This document shows positions 36,541 to 44,118 of a DNA stretch of 64,000 nucleotides, piece after piece. The stretch lies in contig CAMOJA010000005.1 of the NCBI GenBank assembly GCA_946616535.1, positions 54,206 through 118,205 of the forward strand. The letters run 5' to 3'. Every line of letters begins with the position of its first letter. Within the stretch, counting starts at the first letter, position 1. The DNA is from an uncultured Bacteroidales bacterium (GTDB lineage Bacteria > Bacteroidota > Bacteroidia > Bacteroidales > Paludibacteraceae). The notes under the pieces were generated by a model, which was given only the letters and a program-made list of their open reading frames with translations, had not been told where the DNA came from and did not search any database. The translations under genes were made by a program, and so were the position numbers.

Positions 36541-37788
36541 TTAATTATATTTGCCTTTGAATTTCTCTTGCGCCTCGGCTACAAACTCCTTGATGCGCTG
36601 CTCCTCCGCTTTCTTGCAAACCAGCAGCACGCCTTTCTGCTCCGCAATAATCATATCATCTACGCCTTGCACAATCGCTAACTTGCCCGGTTCCAAGGTC
36701 ACAATATTTCCCTTTGCCTCATGGAATAGCGCCTCGCTATGCAGACTCACGTTCTTCTGCTCGTCCTTCTCACTCAACTCGTATAACGAACCCCATGTGC
36801 CCAGGTCACTCCAACCGAAACTGGACGGAATTACGTATACGTTATCCGCCTTCTCCATGATGCCGTAGTCGATCGAGATGTTCGGACATTTCGGGAAGAT
36901 ATCTTCGATAAACGCTTCCTCTTTTTCCGTACCCATCAGTAACTCCCCCTCGCGGAAACGATCCGCCACTTCCGGTAACAAATAACGGAAGGCCTCACTG
37001 ATAGTCTGCAGATTCCAAATAAAGATACCACTGTTCCAAAGGAAATCACCGCTCTGCAGGAATACCTTCGCCATCTCCAGATTCGGCTTCTCCGTAAACG
37101 TCTTCACCGGATAAATGCCATCTCCTTTCACCTTTAACCTTTCACCTTTCACCTCATCCGATTTGTCCGCGACAAATTGGATGTACCCATATCCTGTCTC
37201 CGGTCGGGTAGGCTGCATGCCCAGCGTGCAGATAGCCTTGTTGCTACCTACGAAATCGAATGCTTTCTGAATCGTCTGACGGAATTTCTCTTCCTCCAAA
37301 ATCAGATGATCACTCGCCGCTACGACGATATTCGCCTGCATCTCCGGCCGACTCCAGTCGATGTCCTGGTAATTGGGCAGACTGCTGTTGCCGCCTTTGA
37401 TCTTTCCTGCTTTCGCAAATCCCTCGTATTGCTTACCTTCGTCTTTGGTAAATCCATAGGCTTTTTGCAGGCAGAGTGCACGAATATGCGCGGTCGCGTA
37501 CGCGATGCATGGCGCCGTATTCCGGCGCGCAGGTTCGCATAGAATCTGACTCTCCGATAAATCCGGCACTTGCTTTAAGATCGTATTTTTATACGCTACG
37601 TTCGTTACAATAAAGACATTCTCGATCGGAATCAACGGACGAAAACGGTCCACCGTCATCTGCAGCAAACTTCGGCCTGTACCAAAGAAATCCAAAAATT
37701 GTTTGGGCTTATCGGCCCTACTGAACGGCCAGAAACGACTACCGATGCCGCCGGCCATAATAACGCAATAGTTATTTTGATTTTTCAT
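36541..37788 (-). CDS. manC: Mannose-1-phosphate guanylyltransferase
   Basis: Makes GDP-mannose from mannose-1-phosphate and GTP. The nucleotidyltransferase signature AGGIGSRFWPFSRADKPKQF is at about 10-30, and KTFTEKPNLEMAKVFLQSG with WNSGIFIW is in the sugar-binding half. There is no phosphomannose isomerase domain, so this is the single-function form (415 residues). I start at ATG 37788; a TTG two codons upstream is less likely. The stretch ADKSDEVKGERLKVKGDGIYP includes a 7-nt repeat insertion. It is first in the long minus-strand run and has its own promoter. Confidence 0.93.
   Translation of the reverse strand: MKNQNNYCVIMAGGIGSRFWPFSRADKPKQFLDFFGTGRSLLQMTVDRFRPLIPIENVFIVTNVAYKNTILKQVPDLSESQILCEPARRNTAPCIAYATAHIRALCLQKAYGFTKDEGKQYEGFAKAGKIKGGNSSLPNYQDIDWSRPEMQANIVVAASDHLILEEEKFRQTIQKAFDFVGSNKAICTLGMQPTRPETGYGYIQFVADKSDEVKGERLKVKGDGIYPVKTFTEKPNLEMAKVFLQSGDFLWNSGIFIWNLQTISEAFRYLLPEVADRFREGELLMGTEKEEAFIEDIFPKCPNISIDYGIMEKADNVYVIPSSFGWSDLGTWGSLYELSEKDEQKNVSLHSEALFHEAKGNIVTLEPGKLAIVQGVDDMIIAEQKGVLLVCKKAEEQRIKEFVAEAQEKFKGKYN
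37124..37151. repeat. In-frame heptamer tract inside manC with a stop-avoiding variant
   Basis: Four units, CCTTTCA, CCTTTAA, CCTTTCA, CCTTTCA on the plus strand. On the coding strand a perfect repeat would reach TGA; the single variant base makes that codon TTA. Confidence 0.9.
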
Positions 37789-37808
37789 GTACAAAACAAA
37801 TTTGGGCG

Positions 37809-37840
37809 CAAAGATACAAAATATTTATAATATGTGCAAG
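37809..37840 (-). promoter_or_regulatory. Promoter for the manC-trxA run
   Basis: Minus strand CTTG, 20 nt, TATCTTTG, directly upstream of manC. It is the only consensus promoter I see before the seven closely packed genes down to trxA. Confidence 0.8.
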
Positions 37841-37890
37841 CGCGCGCGACTTTTTTTAGGAAAAAAGTGTCATTTTGTCCCAAAAATGAA

Positions 37891-37927
37891 AAACTTTCCA
37901 CTTTTAACTTTCCACTTTCAACTTTTA
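37891..37927. repeat. Heptanucleotide tract (ACTTTCC/ACTTTTA)n
   Basis: Five units of ACTTTNN just upstream of gldD; the tract supplies the sequence where the -33 promoter element should be. Confidence 0.85.
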
Positions 37928-37931
37928 TTAC

Positions 37932-37939
37932 TACCTTTG
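37932..37939 (+). promoter_or_regulatory. Probable -7 element for gldD
   Basis: TACCTTTG 20 bp before the ATG. The expected TTTG 20 nt upstream is not there because repeat DNA occupies the site, so this promoter may be weak or use the repeat. Confidence 0.55.
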
Positions 37940-37958
37940 TGCCGTAATTTGGAGTAAA

Positions 37959-38546
37959 ATGCGCAAAAATTATTTTTTAGGGTTGTTATTTGGAGGTATT
38001 TTTTGTGTTTTTTTCTTAACCTCTTGTAGTAAGGTGTCTACGCCGAAGCCATACGGCTATTATCGTATCACCTTGCCGGATACTTCGTATGTGGATTTCG
38101 AGACCCTCTATCCGGATTATCCCTACACCTTCGATCTGTCGCAGAACGCCGTTGTCCAACCGCGGAATGACGAACCTTATTGGATCAATGTCTATTATCC
38201 CGCTTTGGATGCAACCATCCACTGCTCCTATAAGTCTGTTCATCGTAACTTACGCGAACTGTCCGATGATGCACTCGAGTTCGTCTATCGGAATGCCTCG
38301 TTCGCGAATGCCATTCCGGAGCGGGAATATGCGCATCCGGAGGCCGATGTATATGGCGTATTATTTGATTTGGAGGGAAATACCGCTTCGTCCTGCCAGT
38401 TCTTTATCACCGATTCCACCCGCCATTTCTTCCGGGCTTCGGTGTATTGCAATTGCCCGCCGAATGCCGACTCCCTCGCCCCGGTATATAACTATTTGCG
38501 CACCGATGTGATCCGCATGGTTGAGTCTTTTGAATGGAAATACTGA
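37959..38546 (+). CDS. gldD: Gliding motility / T9SS-associated lipoprotein GldD
   Basis: A 195-residue lipoprotein: hydrophobic leader followed by lipobox FLTSC with Cys23. The mature part has PKPYGYYRITLP and YPYTFDLSQNAVV, the pattern I recognise from GldD, and a basic/aromatic C-terminus (MVESFEWKY). GldD is needed for gliding and type IX secretion in Flavobacterium. Its presence in non-gliding Bacteroidales is common. It is first in a plus-strand run with the GGGPS-TadA gene 3 bp downstream. Confidence 0.88.
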   Translation: MRKNYFLGLLFGGIFCVFFLTSCSKVSTPKPYGYYRITLPDTSYVDFETLYPDYPYTFDLSQNAVVQPRNDEPYWINVYYPALDATIHCSYKSVHRNLRELSDDALEFVYRNASFANAIPEREYAHPEADVYGVLFDLEGNTASSCQFFITDSTRHFFRASVYCNCPPNADSLAPVYNYLRTDVIRMVESFEWKY

Positions 38547-38549
38547 TGT

Positions 38550-39707
38550 ATGTTTTTTTCTTTCAAACATAGAAGTTTAGCATTGCTGCTTGATCCTGAG
38601 AAGGCCAATTTGGATGCCCTCCCTATCTCTGCGGAGTGCTGCCCCGATTATATCTTCGTCGGCGGTTCTACCGGCGGAGATACGACGGAGTTCATCCGTG
38701 AACTCAAATCAAAAATCAAAAATCAAAAATCAAATATCCCAATAATTTTATTCCCCGGAAATGCCGCCCAGTTTACGCCGGAAGCCGATGCGATATTATA
38801 TCTCTCTTTGCTCTCCGGAGATAACCCTGAGTACCTGGTCGGGCAGCAGATTAAGTCAGCCCGAGCGATACATAACGCACAGATAGAAGCTATCCCGACA
38901 GCCTATATCTTGATAGACGGCGGTGTGGAGACTTCTACGATGCGCGTGACGCAAACATCTCCGATTCCATCGGACCAAATAGACCGAATTGTAGATACCT
39001 GCATCGCAGCGGAACTGATGGGTAAAAAAGCAATCTACTTGGAAGCCGGTTCCGGGGCAAAAACCCCGATTTCATCGGATATAATTGCCGCGGTACGGGC
39101 GCAAACGAAATGCACTCTGATTGTCGGTGGAGGTATCCGAACGCCCGAGGCGATGAATACGGCCTACGATGCCGGAGCAGATGTCGTTGTGATAGGAAAT
39201 CACTTCGAATCCCATCCGGAAGACCTCGCTTTGTTTACTAACGCTCATGGTGCTTCTGGTGCCTCTGGTTTATCTCCCGATGATGAGCGCTATATGCGCC
39301 TCGCGCTCGCTGAAGCTCAAAAAGCCTTAGCTGCCAACGAGATACCTATCGGATGCATTGTCGTCTCCCAGAATCAGATCATCGGTCGGGGACATAACCT
39401 CACGGAGACGCTCGAGGACGTGACAGCGCATGCCGAGATGCAGGCTATCACCGCTGCGGCGCAGACCGTAGGAGGCAAATACCTGCCGGATGCTACGTTG
39501 TACGTCACGGTGGAACCCTGTCCGATGTGTGCCGGGGCGATCGGTTGGGCGCAGATCAAACGCATCGTCTATGGTGCCCCCGATCCCAAACGCGGATATG
39601 CCACCTATGCCCCGCGTGTTTTTCACCCGAAAGCTTCGGTTTCATCGGGAGTTTTAGAGGCCGAGTGCAAGGCTTTGATACAAGAATTTTTTAAGGCAAA
39701 ACGATAA
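38550..39707 (+). CDS. Fusion: geranylgeranylglyceryl phosphate synthase-like + tRNA adenosine deaminase TadA
   Basis: One 385-residue frame joins two enzymes. Residues 1-230 are a GGGP/heptaprenylglyceryl phosphate synthase-type TIM barrel: LALLLDPEKA (10-19), FVGGSTGG (36-43), ILFPGNAAQF, ILIDGGVET, LEAGSGAKTPI and IVGGGIRTPE. A short AHGASGASG linker (232-240) leads to a complete TadA domain: zinc/catalytic HAEMQAI (294-300) and PCPMCAGAI (323-331). TadA makes inosine-34 in tRNA-Arg(ACG). The two activities are unrelated, so the fusion probably coordinates expression only. The sequence NQKSNIP region (about 52-64) comes from a 7-nt repeat tract. Confidence 0.88.
   Translation: MFFSFKHRSLALLLDPEKANLDALPISAECCPDYIFVGGSTGGDTTEFIRELKSKIKNQKSNIPIILFPGNAAQFTPEADAILYLSLLSGDNPEYLVGQQIKSARAIHNAQIEAIPTAYILIDGGVETSTMRVTQTSPIPSDQIDRIVDTCIAAELMGKKAIYLEAGSGAKTPISSDIIAAVRAQTKCTLIVGGGIRTPEAMNTAYDAGADVVVIGNHFESHPEDLALFTNAHGASGASGLSPDDERYMRLALAEAQKALAANEIPIGCIVVSQNQIIGRGHNLTETLEDVTAHAEMQAITAAAQTVGGKYLPDATLYVTVEPCPMCAGAIGWAQIKRIVYGAPDPKRGYATYAPRVFHPKASVSSGVLEAECKALIQEFFKAKR
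38711..38738. repeat. In-frame heptamer tract (AAAAATC)n in the GGGPS-TadA gene
   Basis: Three perfect AAAAATC units plus a degenerate AAATATC, inserted in a surface helix/loop before IILFPGN. Confidence 0.9.
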
Positions 39708-39730
39708 ATCATCAATCACCAATCACCAAT
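39708..39730. repeat. Heptanucleotide tract (ATCACCA)n
   Basis: Three units (ATCAATC, ACCAATC, ACCAATA) fill the 23-bp gap and end at the next ATG. Confidence 0.85.
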
Positions 39731-41617
39731 ATGAAATTCCACATCCCTACACAGATTTTGCGCGTTAGTGCGTTTGTTGTCTTAGCGGCTGTCATTGTGT
39801 TGCTTTTCCCGCAGTATAACAATTCCTTCCGTTATCATTACGAAGTAGGAAAACCTTGGGGCTACGCTACGCTGAGGGCGGATTTTGACTTCCCGATCTA
39901 CAAGACCGATGAGCAGTTGGCGAAGGAGGAGAAACAACTCCTCTCGACCTTTACTCCTTATTATAAATATATCCCCCGCGTGCAAAGGGAAGTAATGGTG
40001 ATTTCCCTCGAGGAGATGGAGTGGCTGCAAAGCGAAGAATATTCCCGCGTAGCCATTCCGCAGCGAGGCGGCGGGTATAAGAACTATTCCCTTTCGGAAC
40101 TCTATACGCCTGCTTCGGCGTACAAACGATACGGCTATTCGATCGATCAGAACCTCGTACGCGATACGGCGCGCACCGAGTCGATGCGTGAGAAGACTTT
40201 AGCTACGCTCTCGCCTACCATAGGTATGGTGCAGAAGAACGAACGAATCGTCGAGCAGGGCGAGATCGTTAACGAGCGTACCTACCAGGTGCTGCAGTCC
40301 CTCAATCGTGCATACAAAGATGAGAATGCAGGCAATAAGCAAAAGAAACTCTCGCTCTTGGGCGAGTCGATTCTCGTGGTATTGTTCCTGAGTCTGTTTG
40401 TGATTTATCTGTCTGTCTTCCGTCCGAACTATGCCCGCCAGACGTCCGTGATGCTCTTCTTCTGCTTGCAGATCTTTATCGTCATTGCCTTGGCCTGTCT
40501 GGCGCTGCGGTTTGGCCTGTCCATCTATCTGGTGCCCTTTGCCTGGGTGGCTATCCTGACGCGTGTGTTCTTGGATTCCCGCACGGCCCTCTATCTGCAT
40601 TTAACGACCATCCTCATCACCTCGGTCATTGTGCCCGCTCCGGTGGAGTTCTTCTTCATCCAGATGGCGGTCGGCATGGTAGCCGTGTCTTCGCTCTTCG
40701 ATCTTACGCGCCGAGCACAGTTGTTGCAGACCGCAGGATGGATCTTACTGGCGGAATCAATCGCTTATACGGCCATCACGTTTGCCCAAACCGGCGTCTT
40801 CACAACTATCGTGGCATGGAACTACCTCTATTTCTTTATCAGCGCGTTGCTCATCGTCGGTTGTTACGGTCTGATCTATCTGTTTGAGAAAGTCTTCCAT
40901 TTCATCTCGTCCATCACGCTGGTCGAGTTGGCGGATATCAATTCGGACCTGCTCCATCTCTTGGCCGAGAAAGCACCGGGAACGTTCCAGCATTCGATGC
41001 AGGTATCCAACTTGGCTTCAGAGGCCGCGAAAGTAGCGAACGCCAACGCGTTGTTGGTTCGTACGGGTGCGCTCTATCACGATATAGGTAAGATTATCGA
41101 TCCGCTCTACTTTGTAGAGAATCAACAGGGTTCAGAGAACCCGCTTCTGAAACTGGACCCGCGGGATGCAGCGCAAGTCATCATGTCGCATGTCACCGAA
41201 GGAGAACGTCTGGCGCGCAAGCATCATCTGCCGGAAGTCATCATTAATTTCATTACTTCCCATCATGGTACCTCGCTCGTGCGCTATTTCTATAATACCT
41301 ATTGCAACGCGCATCCGAATGAGAAAGTAGATGAGTCGCTCTTCCGCTATCCGGGACCCAAACCGACCACCAAAGAGGGTGCAATCCTCATGATGGCCGA
41401 TGCCATCGAAGCCCGTTCGCGCAGTCTGGAGGACTTCTCGGAAGAGTCCATCGCGAAGGCTGTCAACCAGATGATTGATGCGCAGATTGCCGACGGCCAG
41501 TTCGCCGAGACACCGCTTAGTTTCAAGGATGTCGATGCCATCCGTCAGGTCTTTGTCTCCCGCCTCACGGCCATGAATCATCATCGTATCGCTTATCCCA
41601 CATTGAATCAAAAATAG
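39731..41617 (+). CDS. 7TM-HD phosphohydrolase, PgpH-like (c-di-AMP phosphodiesterase family)
   Basis: A 628-residue membrane protein. It has one N-terminal TM helix, an extracytoplasmic helical 7TMR-HDED domain (about 35-200), a seven-helix membrane block (about 205-390), and a cytoplasmic HD domain. The metal-binding motif is GALYHDIGKIIDP, with additional histidines in IMSHVTEGERLARKHHLP and ITSHHGTSL, as in PgpH, which degrades c-di-AMP. That substrate is established for the family in Firmicutes and inferred here. It lies between the GGGPS-TadA and dus genes in a plus-strand run. Confidence 0.9.
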   Translation: MKFHIPTQILRVSAFVVLAAVIVLLFPQYNNSFRYHYEVGKPWGYATLRADFDFPIYKTDEQLAKEEKQLLSTFTPYYKYIPRVQREVMVISLEEMEWLQSEEYSRVAIPQRGGGYKNYSLSELYTPASAYKRYGYSIDQNLVRDTARTESMREKTLATLSPTIGMVQKNERIVEQGEIVNERTYQVLQSLNRAYKDENAGNKQKKLSLLGESILVVLFLSLFVIYLSVFRPNYARQTSVMLFFCLQIFIVIALACLALRFGLSIYLVPFAWVAILTRVFLDSRTALYLHLTTILITSVIVPAPVEFFFIQMAVGMVAVSSLFDLTRRAQLLQTAGWILLAESIAYTAITFAQTGVFTTIVAWNYLYFFISALLIVGCYGLIYLFEKVFHFISSITLVELADINSDLLHLLAEKAPGTFQHSMQVSNLASEAAKVANANALLVRTGALYHDIGKIIDPLYFVENQQGSENPLLKLDPRDAAQVIMSHVTEGERLARKHHLPEVIINFITSHHGTSLVRYFYNTYCNAHPNEKVDESLFRYPGPKPTTKEGAILMMADAIEARSRSLEDFSEESIAKAVNQMIDAQIADGQFAETPLSFKDVDAIRQVFVSRLTAMNHHRIAYPTLNQK

Positions 41618-41639
41618 CGGTCGTCATAACGAATAAAAA

Positions 41640-41666
41640 TCATCAATCATAAATCATAAATCAGCA
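41640..41666. repeat. Heptanucleotide tract (ATAAATC)n
   Basis: Four units (ATCAATC, ATAAATC, ATAAATC, AGCAATG); the last merges with the dus start codon. Confidence 0.85.
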
Positions 41667-42692
41667 ATGGCTGAAAGCCGTCTATATCTCGCTCCCATGG
41701 AGGATGTTACCGATCCAGCCTTCCGCATGCTCTGCAAACGCTACGGAGCGGATCGTGTTTATACGGAGTTTGTGAACGCCGATGCCTTGGTGCGCGATAT
41801 CGCTTCTACGACACGCAAACTGACGATTCACGATGCGGAGCGACCGGTAGCCATTCAGATATACGGACGGGAACCCGAAGCGATGGCTGATGCGGCACGT
41901 ATCGTAGAGACGGCCAAACCCGACTTTATCGATATTAATTTCGGCTGCCCGGTGAAGAAAGTGGCCGGAAAAGGAGCCGGAGCTGGATTGCTCAAAGACG
42001 TACCGAAGATGCTGGAGATCGCCAAAGCCGTCGTCAATGCGGTGCACACACCGGTAACAGCAAAAACCCGCCTCGGATGGGATGAAACAGATCTTCTGCC
42101 CAAAAATAATCCATTAGGATTACCAATCACCAATCACCAATTACCAATCACCAATTCTAAAGAAACATTCATCGTTTCTTTGGCTGAAGCCCTCCAAGAC
42201 TGTGGTATCCAAGAACTGGCTATTCATGGTCGCACCCGTTCTCAGATGTACCGCGGAGAAGCCGACTGGACCTTGATCGGAGAAGTGAAGAACTGTCCGC
42301 GTATCCATATCCCGATTATTGGTAATGGCGATGTGACGACGCCTGAACGAGCCAAAGAATGCTTCGATCGCTATGGCGTAGATGCCATCATGATCGGTCG
42401 CGCCACCTTTGGTGCACCCTGGCTCTTCGCCGAGATGAAAGGCCTTCCCGCTCCGAAAACGATGGCGGAGAAGGTTGCTGTTTTGAAAGAACACGTCCTC
42501 GCCTCGATCGCTTGGTGCGGCAACGACGAACGCAAAGGAATCCTCCATTCGCGTCGTCATTTTGCGGCTTCGCCGGTCTTCAAAGGTTTGCCGGATTTCA
42601 AGCAAACCCGCATCGCCCTCCTCCGCGCCGACACTAAAGAAGAAGTCTTTGCTATCATGGATGAAATAGTAGCCAAATGGTCAAACGAATAA
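41667..42692 (+). CDS. tRNA-dihydrouridine synthase
   Basis: An FMN-dependent enzyme that reduces uridines in tRNA D-loops. YLAPMEDVTDPAFR begins the barrel. The catalytic cysteine is in INFGCPVKKV (about 90-100), followed by KTRLGWDE, HGRTRSQMYRGEADW and GNGDVTTPE, with MIGRATFGAPW. It is 341 residues, DusB-like. Between KTRLGWDE and VSLAEALQD is an insertion of about 25 residues with LPITNHQLPITNS, encoded by a 7-nt repeat. Confidence 0.93.
   Translation: MAESRLYLAPMEDVTDPAFRMLCKRYGADRVYTEFVNADALVRDIASTTRKLTIHDAERPVAIQIYGREPEAMADAARIVETAKPDFIDINFGCPVKKVAGKGAGAGLLKDVPKMLEIAKAVVNAVHTPVTAKTRLGWDETDLLPKNNPLGLPITNHQLPITNSKETFIVSLAEALQDCGIQELAIHGRTRSQMYRGEADWTLIGEVKNCPRIHIPIIGNGDVTTPERAKECFDRYGVDAIMIGRATFGAPWLFAEMKGLPAPKTMAEKVAVLKEHVLASIAWCGNDERKGILHSRRHFAASPVFKGLPDFKQTRIALLRADTKEEVFAIMDEIVAKWSNE
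42122..42156. repeat. In-frame heptamer tract (ACCAATY)5 inside dus
   Basis: Five consecutive units of ACCAATC or ACCAATT form most of an insertion absent from typical Dus proteins. Confidence 0.9.
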
Positions 42693-42714
42693 AAAAATAT
42701 TTTTGGTATTTTTA

Positions 42715-42918
42715 GATGATTGATTTAAATTTTATTTATGTTTATTGCTGATTATTTATAGGGAACTCGCAGAGTTAAGAAGTTTTATTCGAGCGAGTTA
42801 TGTTAAGTTTATTTATAAATAAGTCGGTTGAATAAAAATTCGAAGTACGTAGTACTATAAATAATCAGGGTTTTATCTGTTTTTTTTATTTACTTAATTT
42901 ATTCTAAAATCAATCATC
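42715..42918 (+). repeat. Structured repeat element, copy F, with apparent 8-bp target-site duplication
   Basis: Perfect 12-bp terminal inverted repeats GATGATTGATTT (42715-42726) and AAATCAATCATC (42907-42918) are flanked exactly by TATTTTTA on both sides (42707-42714 and 42919-42926). Inside, P1 is 14 bp perfect (CTGATTATTTATAG 42748-42761 with CTATAAATAATCAG 42855-42868). P2 is AACTC-GCA-GAGTT (42764-42776). The P3 arm, TTATTC/GAATAA, encloses TAAGTTTATTTAT. P4 is AGTAC-GTA-GTACT (42844-42856). The flanks are TTTATTTATGTTTATTGC and TTTTATTTACTT. The element fills the gap between dus and the BASS gene. Confidence 0.85.
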
Positions 42919-42953
42919 TATTTTTAATATAATTTTTCTTTTAAATATCAATA

Positions 42954-43997
42954 ATGAGAAAGTTTTTTGATAGTAATGCGTTATGGTTGAGCATGCTCGT
43001 CGGAGCGGTCTTTTACCCCTGGCTCCTGCCCTTGAAGCCGGTCTTACCGTGGTTGATCTTCTTTATGCTCTTCTTTACGTTCTGTAAGGTCAACCCGCTT
43101 GACTTACGTCTGCATAAATGGCATTGGGTGGTATTGGGTGCGCAGATGGCACTCGGTTTCCTGACCTATTTTGTGACGCTCCGTCTCTCCGGAGATCCTG
43201 TCTTGGCGCAGGGACTGCTCATGTGCTTCATCATGCCTACGGCTACTGCCGCACCGATCATCGCCGGTAAGATGGGAGGTTCTATTCAGAACCTGACTAC
43301 CTTCACGCTGCTCTCTAACTTCGCCACGGCGATTATTGTACCCGCCACCTTCCCATTAATAAATGACCAATTACAAATGACCAATTACCAATTTGCGGAG
43401 CAATTCTGGCCGGCGTTTCTGCTGATTTTATCCCGCGTAGCGCCCCTTCTACTTGGTCCTTTTTTCTCTGCTTGGGCACTGAGAATAGGGTATGATTGGT
43501 ATCAGAGAAAAAAAATCAAAAATCAAAAATCAAAAATCAAAAATGCCAAAACCTTTGAGTTGCCAAAGAGTTTGGCTGTCGTACCATTCTATCTCTGGGT
43601 TGCCTCGATCACCGTGCTCTCTGCTACAGTCACACAAACAGTTATTACCAATTACCAATCACAAATGACCAATATGCTAATTTTATTAGCATGCTCCTTC
43701 TTCGTCTGCCTGCTGCAATTCGGTTTGGGTAAATGGATTGGATATAAACTGCCGGCTCCCAGCAAGGGACGCGACTATCAGGATGTGCTCATCAATCCGG
43801 CTGCGGCGCCTAAGACCATGGCGGGAGTCTCGTCTATCACGGCCGGACAAGCTTTTGGCCAGAAAAACACCTCACTCGGTGTATGGATGGCGCAGACCTA
43901 TCTTGATCCCCTTTCTTCACTCGGCGCAGCAGCGTATATCATCTGGCAGAACCTCTTTAATTCGGTGCAATTGTTCGTTGTAGCGCATAAAAAATAA
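42954..43997 (+). CDS. BASS-family (bile acid:Na+ symporter type) transporter
   Basis: A 347-residue inner-membrane protein with about nine hydrophobic segments. GDPVLAQGLLMCFIMPTATAAPIIAGKMGG corresponds to the conserved crossing helix region, and a second such region is NPAAAPKTMAGVSSITAGQAF followed by LDPLSSLGAAAYIIWQN near the C-terminus. The substrate is unknown; bile acids, pantoate and keto-acids are all transported by relatives. Three separate 7-nt repeat tracts are inserted in loops, making this the most repeat-rich gene in the window. The promoter is unclear because element F lies directly upstream. Confidence 0.8.
   Translation: MRKFFDSNALWLSMLVGAVFYPWLLPLKPVLPWLIFFMLFFTFCKVNPLDLRLHKWHWVVLGAQMALGFLTYFVTLRLSGDPVLAQGLLMCFIMPTATAAPIIAGKMGGSIQNLTTFTLLSNFATAIIVPATFPLINDQLQMTNYQFAEQFWPAFLLILSRVAPLLLGPFFSAWALRIGYDWYQRKKIKNQKSKIKNAKTFELPKSLAVVPFYLWVASITVLSATVTQTVITNYQSQMTNMLILLACSFFVCLLQFGLGKWIGYKLPAPSKGRDYQDVLINPAAAPKTMAGVSSITAGQAFGQKNTSLGVWMAQTYLDPLSSLGAAAYIIWQNLFNSVQLFVVAHKK
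43356..43390. repeat. In-frame heptamer tract 1 in the BASS gene
   Basis: Five units TTAATAA, ATGACCA, ATTACAA, ATGACCA, ATTACCA; encodes INDQLQMTNYQ in a loop. Confidence 0.9.
43511..43545. repeat. In-frame heptamer tract 2 in the BASS gene
   Basis: Four AAAAATC units and one AAAAATG; encodes a Lys/Asn/Gln-rich cytoplasmic-type loop (KIKNQKSKIKN). Confidence 0.9.
43644..43671. repeat. In-frame heptamer tract 3 in the BASS gene
   Basis: Four units ATTACCA, ATTACCA, ATCACAA, ATGACCA; encodes ITNYQSQMTN between two membrane segments. Confidence 0.9.
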
Positions 43998-44013
43998 AAA
44001 AAAACAAAATAAA

Positions 44014-44045
44014 TTTGCATATTCGAAAAAAAAGCCGTACCTTTG
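44014..44045 (+). promoter_or_regulatory. Promoter for the 552-residue secreted protein
   Basis: TTTG, 20 nt, TACCTTTG; leader of about 70 nt. Confidence 0.85.
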
Positions 44046-44118
44046 TAGCCGGAATTATGTGAATTAAAGTTTTAACTTTATATAATCAACTTTTTGTTTA
44101 ACTCAAAATCTTAAAATT

